Part shown: piece after piece, positions 40,714 through 48,752 of the stretch
Position numbering within the stretch: the first letter of the stretch is position 1
Layout: the number at the start of each line of letters is the position of its first letter
Source: UBA7662 sp036787895
Lineage (GTDB): Bacteria > Bacteroidota > Bacteroidia > UBA7662
DNA length: 64,000 bases
Assembly (NCBI GenBank): GCA_036787895.1
Contig: DAIQOK010000007.1
Coordinates: forward strand, 1-64,000
Direction of reading: 5' to 3'
Notes under the pieces: generated by a model
What the model saw: the letters and a program-made list of their open reading frames with translations, nothing else
What the model was told of the DNA's origin: nothing
The model's database searches: none
Translations under genes and position numbers: made by a program

Positions 40714-40731
40714 TACAAATTTGTACGTACA
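40714..40731. promoter_or_regulatory. Overlapping palindromes at the DUF1778-GNAT promoter (putative operator)
   Basis: TACAAATTTGTA (40714-40725) and TGTACGTACA (40722-40731) are perfect, overlapping palindromes. A further GTAC is at 40738-40741. A TACATTTA box (40728-40735), one base off TAnnTTTG, overlaps them. This is the expected place for the ribbon-helix-helix antitoxin to bind and repress its own operon. Confidence 0.5.
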
Positions 40732-40759
40732 TTTACCGTACACATGAACATTCCAAGCC

Positions 40760-41047
40760 ATGGCAACCACTAAAACCACTAAAAACGAACGCCTCGATCT
40801 CCGGGTTACTGCCAAAGAAAAGGCATTGTTTCGTATGGCCCAGCAGTTGAGTGGTGACAGTTCGATCAGTAGCTTTATTGTTCGCATTGTAAAAGCACAA
40901 GCCGAGGAAATTGTAGCCAAATCAGAGCAAATTTTAGCCTCTGAACGGGACCGTAAAATCTTCTTTGATGCTGTTTTTGGTAATTCCGAACCCAATCAAC
41001 TGTTGAAATCCGCAGCAGAAAGATATACTGCTCAAAAAGCAGGCTAA
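40760..41047 (+). CDS. DUF1778 ribbon-helix-helix antitoxin (TacA-like)
   Basis: A 95-residue antitoxin. The N-terminal half (NERLDLRVTAKEKALFRMAQQLSGDSS) is the DUF1778 ribbon-helix-helix DNA-binding domain. The C-terminal half (DRKIFFDAVF) fits the toxin-neutralising tail, including the usual FxxA-like pattern. It binds the GNAT toxin and represses the operon. Its stop overlaps the toxin start by one base. Confidence 0.93.
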   Translation: MATTKTTKNERLDLRVTAKEKALFRMAQQLSGDSSISSFIVRIVKAQAEEIVAKSEQILASERDRKIFFDAVFGNSEPNQLLKSAAERYTAQKAG

Positions 41048-41559
41048 TGCAAATTAGCTTATTAGAGAAAGGACATAACCGTAAAAACTTCAGTTGTGAA
41101 GAAGCGGCATTAACCCAATACCTTCAACTGCAAGTTAGTCAGGACATTAAAAAGGGTCTGGTAGTTTGTTATGTTGCTTTGGACGAGCAACAGCATGTAA
41201 TTGGTTATTATACGCTCACCAGCGAAAGTCTGGGAAGGGACCTTATTCCGGAAAAGTATGCAAAACAGCTCCCGATCAGTTATACCGCCCCGGTTATTCT
41301 ATTAGGTCGGCTCGCCAGAGACGTACAAACCAAAGGGAGCGGCCTGGGAGAACATCTTTTGCTTGATGCCTTATTCCGAGCCTACGATATATCGAAAAAG
41401 AGCCTGGGTGCGATGGCCGTGGTGGTTGATCCGATTAGTGATTATGCACGCGCATTTTATCTTAAATATGGCTTTCTTCAGTTACCCGATAGTGGCCGGC
41501 TATTTTTGCCCATGGGGGTGATTAGGCAGTTGATAAGACCGAATGAATTCGATGAATGA
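41047..41559 (+). CDS. GNAT-family acetyltransferase toxin (TacT-like)
   Basis: A 170-residue GNAT protein. TacT-type toxins acetylate the amino group of charged tRNAs and stop translation. The acetyl-CoA loop is RDVQTKGSGLGEHLL (about 92-106), and the catalytic Tyr is in AFYLKYGF (about 141). The opening LLEKGHNRKNFSCEEAALTQYLQ is the family's usual start (normally xHxxxxFxCxxxxLDxYL). Coupling to a DUF1778 gene supports the role. Confidence 0.93.
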   Translation: MQISLLEKGHNRKNFSCEEAALTQYLQLQVSQDIKKGLVVCYVALDEQQHVIGYYTLTSESLGRDLIPEKYAKQLPISYTAPVILLGRLARDVQTKGSGLGEHLLLDALFRAYDISKKSLGAMAVVVDPISDYARAFYLKYGFLQLPDSGRLFLPMGVIRQLIRPNEFDE

Positions 41560-41609
41560 ATTGTATTTGCAGCAGAATGATTGTATGTTCACAGTAAATC
41601 TGCTTTATA

Positions 41610-42110
41610 ATGGCTACGCTAACTCCTAAAACGAAAAAATTCGATACTAAAACGAGTGTTGCAAAAGCAAGACGTTTGAGTAAAGCCCCCAAAAAATGGG
41701 TACTCCGCTCCAATGGGCAAAATTACAGCTGGTCGAATAAAATGGAAAGAATTGAGGTAATCCGGCTGGGTATTCCATTTACAGCCATTGAGGCGCTCAG
41801 TGAAAAATTAAACCGTCCGATTAAATTCATTTTATCTCAAGTGGGTATCCCGCAAACTACCTATAATAAAAAGAAAAATGAGGCTGCTTTACTTGATAGT
41901 GGGACCGCTGAACTACTTGTGCTGTTAACCGAGTTGATAGACCATGGCCAAGATGTATTTAACGGGGAGGACGAAAAATTTCAACGGTGGCTGACTAAAC
42001 CCAATTTGTCGTTAGGTGGTGTAACACCCGAAAGTTTATTTGATACCGCCACGGGCATTGAGGAAGTAAATGCTTGTTTGAACCGTATCGAATATGGCAT
42101 CCTTGCCTGA
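41610..42110 (+). CDS. ParS/Xre-MbcA family antitoxin (DUF2384)
   Basis: A 166-residue protein. The N-terminal 45 residues are basic and probably disordered (TLTPKTKKFDTKTSVAKAR). An Xre-like helix-turn-helix follows, then the C-terminal DUF2384 domain (about 110-166: VFNGEDEKFQRWL, then LGGVTPESLFDTATGIEEV), typical of antitoxins of RES toxins. It covers the NAD+ site of the toxin and may repress the operon. Overlap with the RES gene is TGATG. Confidence 0.92.
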   Translation: MATLTPKTKKFDTKTSVAKARRLSKAPKKWVLRSNGQNYSWSNKMERIEVIRLGIPFTAIEALSEKLNRPIKFILSQVGIPQTTYNKKKNEAALLDSGTAELLVLLTELIDHGQDVFNGEDEKFQRWLTKPNLSLGGVTPESLFDTATGIEEVNACLNRIEYGILA

Positions 42111-42586
42111 TGCGCGTTTATCGTATTGAAAGAGAAAAATACCTCGACACCACACTTTCGGGTGGCGGGGCAGCCAGCGCAAAAGGTTTTAGGTGGAATA
42201 GTATGGGCACACCATTAGTATATACAGCGGAAAGTCGGGCACTAGCAACCCTTGAAGTTGCTGTCCACCTCGATATCAGTACGGATTTACCCACGGATCG
42301 TTTTTATGTTGAAATAGAAATCCCTGACGACCTCCCCATACTTGCTGTGGCGCTTGCCGATTTACCGGAAGACTGGTCTGCGAAACCGCCCACAACCGCT
42401 ACCCAAATGGTGGGTGATGATTTTGTGCAACAAAACGAAGCCGCGGTGTTAAAAGTACCCAGTTGTATCGTCCCTCTGGAATACAACTATCTCATCAATC
42501 CGCATCACCCGGATGCCAAAAAAATAAAAGTGCAAGCTACTTTACCTATACAATTTGATGCACTCCTGAAAGTGAAGTCTGCTTAA
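42110..42586 (+). CDS. RES-domain toxin (NAD+-degrading)
   Basis: A 158-residue RES-family toxin. These degrade cellular NAD+. The conserved parts are RVYRIEREKYLDT at the start, GFRWNSMGTPLVYTAESRALATLE (about 24-47; the RWNS-x-GTP-VYT pattern and the Arg and Glu that line the NAD site) and the LP-Y-LINPxHPDA run near the end (about 135). The start is ATG 42110, overlapping the antitoxin stop; a frame opening upstream at 42074 lies inside the antitoxin. Confidence 0.94.
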   Translation: MRVYRIEREKYLDTTLSGGGAASAKGFRWNSMGTPLVYTAESRALATLEVAVHLDISTDLPTDRFYVEIEIPDDLPILAVALADLPEDWSAKPPTTATQMVGDDFVQQNEAAVLKVPSCIVPLEYNYLINPHHPDAKKIKVQATLPIQFDALLKVKSA

Positions 42587-42672
42587 CCGCTTGTTTCCTG
42601 TTCGGCCTACACCCGGCAAGCCTAACGCTATTTAAGGGTCGTAAATATCATTTATCTTTCAAAACAGGACAG

Positions 42673-42804
42673 TCAAATCAACCTATCCAACCACCCCTCC
42701 CTGTGCTGCCGCAAAAAAGCAGGGTCGGGATGGTATTGGCTGCGTTCAGGCAACAATAAACGCCGCCCGGCCAGGGGTGCTAAATAATCACAAGCTGGCC
42801 CACA
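42673..42804 (-). pseudogene. C-terminal gene fragment, left copy
   Basis: On the minus strand a 43-residue open frame ends at TGA 42675-42673. It encodes GPACDYLAPLAGRRLLLPER and then SQYHPDPAFLRQHREGWLDR. An in-frame TAA lies 9 bases before it. The same sequence, decayed, recurs at 47826-48030 on the same strand. I do not recognise the parent protein. It looks like the tail of a gene whose front was lost. Confidence 0.55.
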
Positions 42805-42994
42805 GTTTATTTAGAATTTTTTATAATGATTAGTCCATTTACTACTTTAAGGGGGAACTTATTTGGTTCAGGCTTCAAATATGAATCAACACTATGTAGA
42901 CATATATTATCTTTTCATATTGTTAAATAAACTACATTTAAGACATCCAAACTAAAGATGTTCTAATTCCAAACCTACAGCAGAACTCAATCGC

Positions 42995-45900
42995 ATGAAA
43001 TCTATCGTTTTTATCGATACCGAAATTGAGCCTAAAAGCTTGCGGATACTGGATATAGGGGGCATTAAGAGCGATGGCAGTTCTTTTCATAAAACTTCGC
43101 CTCTTGATTTTATTCAGTTTTTAAAAGGAGTAAAGTTTATTGCGGGGCACAACGTTTTAAATCACGATTACAAATATATTGGCAACCTAATTACTGAGGC
43201 CGGCATTGCTCATGATGACCTCATAGATACATTATTCTTATCTCCTTTGCTTTTTCCTGCCAAGCCTTATCATACTTTATTAAAAGACGACAAGCTGCAA
43301 ACGGAAGAGATGAACAATCCTTTGAACGATGCCATAAAGGCAAAGGAATTGTTTGACGATGAGCTTGCTGCCTTTCAACAGCTGGATGAAACGCTGAAAC
43401 AGATTTTTTACAATTTGTTGTTTGACAAAAGGGAGTTTATCGCCTTTTTCCGTTTTTTGGAATACAAAGGGGGTTCACTTGATACCGAAACATTAATTCG
43501 ACAAGTATTTAAAAAAGAGTTGTGTACACAGGCCAATCTTTCCCAAATAATTAGCGAAAAACCTATTGAACTGGCCTATTGTATATCGCTGATTCATGCT
43601 TTGGTTAAAAACAAAAAAACACATTCTATCACGCCCCCATGGGTGCTGCATAACTTTCCGGATGTTGAAAATATAATGTATCGTTTGCGCAACCAGCCAT
43701 GTGTAAGTGGCTGTGAGTATTGCAACAATGCTTTGGATATACACAAAGGACTTACTAGATTTTTTGGATTTGATAAGTTTAGAACATATGCCGGTGAGCC
43801 CCTCCAGGAAAAAGCAGCCAAGGCGGCCATTAACAACAAATCGATTTTGGCCATTTTCCCTACCGGTGGCGGTAAATCAATTACTTTTCAGCTGCCAGCC
43901 TTAATGAATGGTGAGCAAGCAAGGGGATTAACGGTTGTAATTTCCCCCTTACAATCGTTGATGAAAGACCAGGTTGATAATCTGGAAAGAATTGGCATAA
44001 CAGATGCTGTTACCATTAATGGTTTACTAGATCCTATAGAAAGAGCCAAATCGTTTGAAAGGGTAGCCGATGGTTCAGCCACTATCTTGTATATCTCGCC
44101 CGAATCGCTGCGGTCAAAGACAATTGAACGTTTATTACTGGGCAGAAACATCGTCCGATTTGTGATAGATGAAGCACACTGTTTTTCTTCCTGGGGCCAG
44201 GATTTTAGGGTTGATTATTTGTACATAGGCGATTTCATTAAACAGCTCCAGGAAAAGAAAAATCTTTCGGAAGGCATACCCGTTTCCTGTTTTACCGCAA
44301 CAGCAAAACAGAAAGTAATTGAAGATATACGAGAATATTTTAAAGATAAACTATCGCTAGATCTTGAATTATTTACCTCCCAAGCAACGCGAACCAATCT
44401 CCAATACAAAGTATTTCAAAAAGGCACTGAAGATGAAAAATATCAAGAAGCCAGAGCCTTGATAGAAGCCAAAAATTGTCCTACAATTATTTATGTTTCC
44501 AGAACTCGAAAAGCTTATTTACTGGCTGAAAGATTGTGCATGGATGGTTTTATTGCCAAGCCCTATCACGGCAAAATGGACAAACAGGAAAAGTCAGAAA
44601 ACCAGGATTCGTTTATTAACGGTGAAACCCAAATAATGGTAGCAACTTCTGCTTTTGGTATGGGGGTTGATAAAAAGGATGTTGGCATGGTGATTCATTA
44701 TGAAATATCCGACTCACTCGAAAATTACATACAAGAAGCCGGGAGAGCTGGGAGAGATGAAAATATAGTTGCAGATTGTTTTGTACTCTACAACGAAGAA
44801 GATTTAAGCAAACATTTTATCCTATTAAATCAGACTAAACTCTCGATTAAAGAGATACAACAAGTTTGGAAAGCCATCAAAGATATCACCAAATTTCGTT
44901 CGAGTGTTTCAAACTCCGCTCTCGAAATAGCTAGAAAAGCAGGCTGGGATGACAATGTGGTTGAAATAGAAACCCGGGTAACCACGGCAATTGCAGCTCT
45001 GGAAGATGCCGGCTATTTAAAACGCGGGCAAAATATGCCTCGAATTTTTGCTAATAGTATTCTATCAAAAAATGCTCAAGAGGCCATTGATAAAATTTGT
45101 GCTTCTGAAAAATTTGAAGAAAAGCAAAAAGAAACCGCTATTCGAATCATTAAAAAGCTCTTTTCCAGTAAAAGTAGAACACAATCGGCAGAAGATCCAG
45201 CCGAATCAAGGGTAGATTATATCAGCGATCATTTAGGTATTCTAAAAAAAGATGTAATAAACATCATCAACTTGCTTCGTGAAGAGAAGATTTTAGCCGA
45301 TAATAAAGATTTAACTGCATTTATAAAAAAAGGGGAGAATAAAAATCGTTCACTCAACATAGTTGAGAATTATCGAAAAATAGAAAACTTCCTTCTAACG
45401 AAATTTAGTCAGGAGGAAAAAACATTTCACATCAAAGAACTGAATGAAGAAGCCGAAAGTCAAGGCTGTGATGAGGTATCGCCCAGTAAAATTAAAACAC
45501 TCATCAATTTTTGGGCAATTAAAAATTGGATTAGGCGTCAAAACTTACAATATTCAAAGAACCATTTTTCCGCCGTCTCACTCTATAGTCCTGATAGTTT
45601 AAAAGAAAAATTAGAGAAACGACATGTGTTGAGTGAATTCATTATTAATTTACTTCATACAAGAAGTAGTGCAAATAGTGAAAGCAAAGAAGAGGAAGTT
45701 TTAGTTGAGTTTTCTGTACATGAATTAAAATCAGCTTATGAAAAACTACCTGATTTATTTAAACTAGCCATAGGCATAGAGGATATTGAAGACGCCCTCT
45801 TTTACCTATCCAGGATAGAAGCACTTAAAATTGAAGGTGGGTTTTTAGTGGTCTACAACAGTTTAACCATCGAACGCATTGAACAAGACACTAAACGGCG

Positions 45901-47800
45901 TTATAAAGTTGAAGATTACCAAAAGCTCAATCAGTTTTATGAAAACAAAGTGCAGCAAATTCATATTGTTGGTGAGTATGCCAAAAAAATGATCAACGAC
46001 TACAGAGAGGCATTACAATTTGTAGAAGATTATTTTCAACTCAATTATCAGTCATTTCTAAATAAATACTTCAAGGGCAGTCGTCAGAATGAAATCAAAA
46101 GAAATTTAACCCCTGAGAAATTCAAACAACTCTTTGGAGAACTGTCTCCAACCCAATTAAAAATTATAAACGACAACGAAAGTAAACACATAGCGGTTGC
46201 TGCCGGCCCCGGTAGCGGAAAAACACGGGTTTTGGTTCATAAATTGGCATCGTTGTTACTGATGGAAGATGTAAAACATGAGCAATTGCTTATGCTTACA
46301 TTTTCACGGGCTGCTACTACAGAGTTTAAAAAGCGATTATTAAAACTTATTGGAAATGCAGCGAATTTCATCGAAATAAAAACCTTTCACTCTTATTGTT
46401 TCGATTTATTAGGTAAGGTTGGTAGCCTTGAAAAGTCAGATGTAGTTTTGAAAAAGACCATTGACAAAATCAAACGAAAAGAAGTTGAGTCAAGTAGGAT
46501 TACCAAAACCGTTTTGGTAATTGACGAAGCCCAGGACATGAACGAGGATGAATACAACCTAATAGCTACGTTGATGGAGGAAAACGAGGAAATGCGCGTA
46601 ATAGCCGTAGGAGACGACGATCAGAATATTTACGAATTCAGAGGTGCCAGTTCCAAATATCTAGAACGTTTTATAAAAGAAAACAATGCAAGTAAGCATG
46701 AAATTTTAGAAAATTACAGAAGTAAAAGTAATTTGGTAACACTTACAAATCACTTCGCAGCCACTATTCAACACCGTTTAAAAAGCACGCCCATCGTTGC
46801 CAAACAAACAGATTATGGAAAGTTAAAATTAGTTCGTTATCAAAGTGGAAAACTAATAAGTCCGCTGGTAGAGGGTGTATGTAGTGCTGAATTAAGGGGG
46901 ACTAGCTGTGTGCTTACCAAAACCAATGAAGAAGCACAGCAAATAACCGGTCTGTTGTTAAAGAATAAACTTCAAGCAAAATTGATTCAATCGAATGAAG
47001 GTTTTAGTTTATACAACCTTTTAGAGGTTCGTTTCTTTTTAGATCAACTTAAATTGTCAGATGATGTATTCGTTATTTCTGATGAGGTTTGGGATAATGC
47101 CATTAGAGCATTAAAAAGCAAGTTTCAACGCAGCACGAAATTTGAAATATGTTTGAATATCATAAAGGATTTTAAAGAAGTCAACCCCAAAAGGAAATAC
47201 AAATCTGATTTAGAAGTATTCATACGTGAATCCAAGATGGAAGACTTCTACAATGAGCACGGAGAAACTATTTTCGTATCTACCATTCACAAAGCAAAAG
47301 GCAAAGAGTTTGACAACGTTTTCCTGATGCTTGACAACATCACAGCAAATAGCGATGAGGCCAAAAGACAATTGTATGTAGCCTTGACCAGGGCCAAACA
47401 ACAATTGGTTATACATACTAATTCAACAGTTTTTGATACTATTTCGGCCGAACAGTTGGAAAGAATAGTTGACTTTGATCAATACGAACAGCCCAAAGAG
47501 CTGGTCATGCATTTAAACTTAAAAGATGTGTGGCTTGACTATTTTATTGACAAACAAAATGCAATAGCAGAACTCATAGCCGGAGATATGTTGGTTATAA
47601 AGAACGATGAATGTTTGAATTCAAAAGGGGATTCTATTTTAAGGTTTTCAAGACATTTTTTGGCACAAATTGACGAATTACAAGAGAAAGGCTATCAATT
47701 GAAGTCAGGCAAGGTAAACTTCATCGTGTACTGGTTAAAGGAAGGCACTACGAATGAGGTAAGAGTTGTTTTGCCAGAGCTTTATTTTGAGAAAGTTTAG
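42995..47800 (+). CDS. DEDD exonuclease - RecQ helicase - UvrD helicase fusion
   Basis: A 1601-residue protein with three catalytic parts. (1) A DnaQ-like exonuclease: FIDTE (residues 6-10), GHNVLNHDYKYIG (about 51), NNPLNDA (about 106-112), where Asn stands in place of the His of the DEDDh motif, so activity is in doubt. (2) A possible zinc site CVSGCEYC (about 235-243) then RecQ: PTGGGKSITFQ (about 288), VIDEAHCFSSWGQDFR (about 389), FTATAKQ (about 431), QEAGRAGRDE (about 578), with a winged-helix-like zone behind. (3) UvrD/Rep: AGPGSGKTRVL (about 1069), LVIDEAQDM (about 1175), VGDDDQNIYEFRGA (about 1206), STIHKAKGKEFDNVF (about 1429), YVALTRAKQQL (about 1462). It could unwind and trim DNA in repair or phage defence. 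It stands alone in AT-rich DNA between two copies of a decayed gene end. Domain calls are sure; function is inferred. Confidence 0.93.
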   Translation: MKSIVFIDTEIEPKSLRILDIGGIKSDGSSFHKTSPLDFIQFLKGVKFIAGHNVLNHDYKYIGNLITEAGIAHDDLIDTLFLSPLLFPAKPYHTLLKDDKLQTEEMNNPLNDAIKAKELFDDELAAFQQLDETLKQIFYNLLFDKREFIAFFRFLEYKGGSLDTETLIRQVFKKELCTQANLSQIISEKPIELAYCISLIHALVKNKKTHSITPPWVLHNFPDVENIMYRLRNQPCVSGCEYCNNALDIHKGLTRFFGFDKFRTYAGEPLQEKAAKAAINNKSILAIFPTGGGKSITFQLPALMNGEQARGLTVVISPLQSLMKDQVDNLERIGITDAVTINGLLDPIERAKSFERVADGSATILYISPESLRSKTIERLLLGRNIVRFVIDEAHCFSSWGQDFRVDYLYIGDFIKQLQEKKNLSEGIPVSCFTATAKQKVIEDIREYFKDKLSLDLELFTSQATRTNLQYKVFQKGTEDEKYQEARALIEAKNCPTIIYVSRTRKAYLLAERLCMDGFIAKPYHGKMDKQEKSENQDSFINGETQIMVATSAFGMGVDKKDVGMVIHYEISDSLENYIQEAGRAGRDENIVADCFVLYNEEDLSKHFILLNQTKLSIKEIQQVWKAIKDITKFRSSVSNSALEIARKAGWDDNVVEIETRVTTAIAALEDAGYLKRGQNMPRIFANSILSKNAQEAIDKICASEKFEEKQKETAIRIIKKLFSSKSRTQSAEDPAESRVDYISDHLGILKKDVINIINLLREEKILADNKDLTAFIKKGENKNRSLNIVENYRKIENFLLTKFSQEEKTFHIKELNEEAESQGCDEVSPSKIKTLINFWAIKNWIRRQNLQYSKNHFSAVSLYSPDSLKEKLEKRHVLSEFIINLLHTRSSANSESKEEEVLVEFSVHELKSAYEKLPDLFKLAIGIEDIEDALFYLSRIEALKIEGGFLVVYNSLTIERIEQDTKRRYKVEDYQKLNQFYENKVQQIHIVGEYAKKMINDYREALQFVEDYFQLNYQSFLNKYFKGSRQNEIKRNLTPEKFKQLFGELSPTQLKIINDNESKHIAVAAGPGSGKTRVLVHKLASLLLMEDVKHEQLLMLTFSRAATTEFKKRLLKLIGNAANFIEIKTFHSYCFDLLGKVGSLEKSDVVLKKTIDKIKRKEVESSRITKTVLVIDEAQDMNEDEYNLIATLMEENEEMRVIAVGDDDQNIYEFRGASSKYLERFIKENNASKHEILENYRSKSNLVTLTNHFAATIQHRLKSTPIVAKQTDYGKLKLVRYQSGKLISPLVEGVCSAELRGTSCVLTKTNEEAQQITGLLLKNKLQAKLIQSNEGFSLYNLLEVRFFLDQLKLSDDVFVISDEVWDNAIRALKSKFQRSTKFEICLNIIKDFKEVNPKRKYKSDLEVFIRESKMEDFYNEHGETIFVSTIHKAKGKEFDNVFLMLDNITANSDEAKRQLYVALTRAKQQLVIHTNSTVFDTISAEQLERIVDFDQYEQPKELVMHLNLKDVWLDYFIDKQNAIAELIAGDMLVIKNDECLNSKGDSILRFSRHFLAQIDELQEKGYQLKSGKVNFIVYWLKEGTTNEVRVVLPELYFEKV

Positions 47801-47825
47801 GCTAACTGAGATAAAATCACAATTA

Positions 47826-48030
47826 GTTGACAATCCATCTCTCTGTGCTGCCGCAAAAAGCCGAATCGGGATAATACTACTGTCGTTCCGGCAACAGCAA
47901 CAAACGCCCCGCCAAAGGTGCCTGGGCATAAGGCCCGTGGCTTTCGTGCATATCGGGACACATCAGCACCCAGCATTGGACTTCATAAACCGTAACAGGC
48001 CCCTCCTGTTGAACATTATTGTATTCTACG
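47826..48030 (-). pseudogene. C-terminal gene fragment, right copy
   Basis: Minus strand. The frame reads FVEYNNVQQEGPVTVYEVQC, then WVLMCPDMHESHGPYAQAPL and AGRLLLLPERQ, then an internal TAG. A one-base deletion further on restores the LRQHRE seen in the left copy (42673-42804). It is thus a decayed paralogue, in direct orientation to the left copy, about 5.1 kb away. Parent protein not recognised. Confidence 0.55.
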
Positions 48031-48329
48031 AAAAAAATGTATCTAATACCGGTTTATAAAACAGTCGAGTATTCGGAAAATATATCACTAAAATTTCTGC
48101 CGGATATGTTTACACATCACGCAACCAACAACACATGGATCGGGAGAAAAATACTGTAGCAAATTGAGGCGGTATAAACCTAAATTTTGACATTACAACA
48201 TAATAACAATTCACAGAAATTGTTGTATTTTTTCCATGAATTTTACAAAATTTAGCCATTAGCAGGAATTATTTAGTTTGACTTTCTATATTTCTGAATT
48301 AGTAATTTAAGCTAATCGAAAAATAGCTC
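48031..48329. other. AT-rich intergenic region before the NUDIX gene
   Basis: About 300 bases of AT-rich DNA. No gene or clear promoter box is seen; it probably carries the promoter of the NUDIX-helicase operon. Confidence 0.4.
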
Positions 48330-48752
48330 ATGACAGATAAACAAAAATCTCGAGAGAACAAATTGACAAAGTCAGTAAAGGTTTGTTGTGCTATAATTCT
48401 TAATGAGAAAAAAACACTTGTAGTTCAACGTAGTGAAAAGATGTCGTTACCTCTGAAATGGGAGTTTCCAGGTGGTAAAATAGAATTTGGAGAAACGGAA
48501 GAAGAATGTGTCCTTAGAGAGATAAAAGAGGAATTGAATATTGAAATTATCCTTATATCTAGATTAACCCCAACAACATTTTTTTATCCCAATATTGTGG
48601 TACATTTAGTTCCATTTTTGGCCGTATTTTCAAGGGGTGAGATGAAATTATCCGAACATATAAATTACAAATGGTTACAAAAGGATAAACTTGCTGAATT
48701 GGATTGGGCAGAAGCAGATATTCCAATATTAAAAGAATATATCAATATATGA
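48330..48752 (+). CDS. NUDIX hydrolase (MutT-like)
   Basis: A 140-residue NUDIX protein. The NUDIX box GGKIEFGETEEECVLREI-KEEL (about 51-72) has every canonical residue (G-x5-E-x7-RE-x2-EE). VCCAIILNEKKTLVVQRSE before it and the size suit a (deoxy)nucleoside triphosphate pyrophosphohydrolase that removes damaged or modified nucleotides. Its stop overlaps the start of the PLD-helicase gene (ATGA), which points to a joint function rather than general nucleotide cleaning. Confidence 0.93.
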   Translation: MTDKQKSRENKLTKSVKVCCAIILNEKKTLVVQRSEKMSLPLKWEFPGGKIEFGETEEECVLREIKEELNIEIILISRLTPTTFFYPNIVVHLVPFLAVFSRGEMKLSEHINYKWLQKDKLAELDWAEADIPILKEYINI

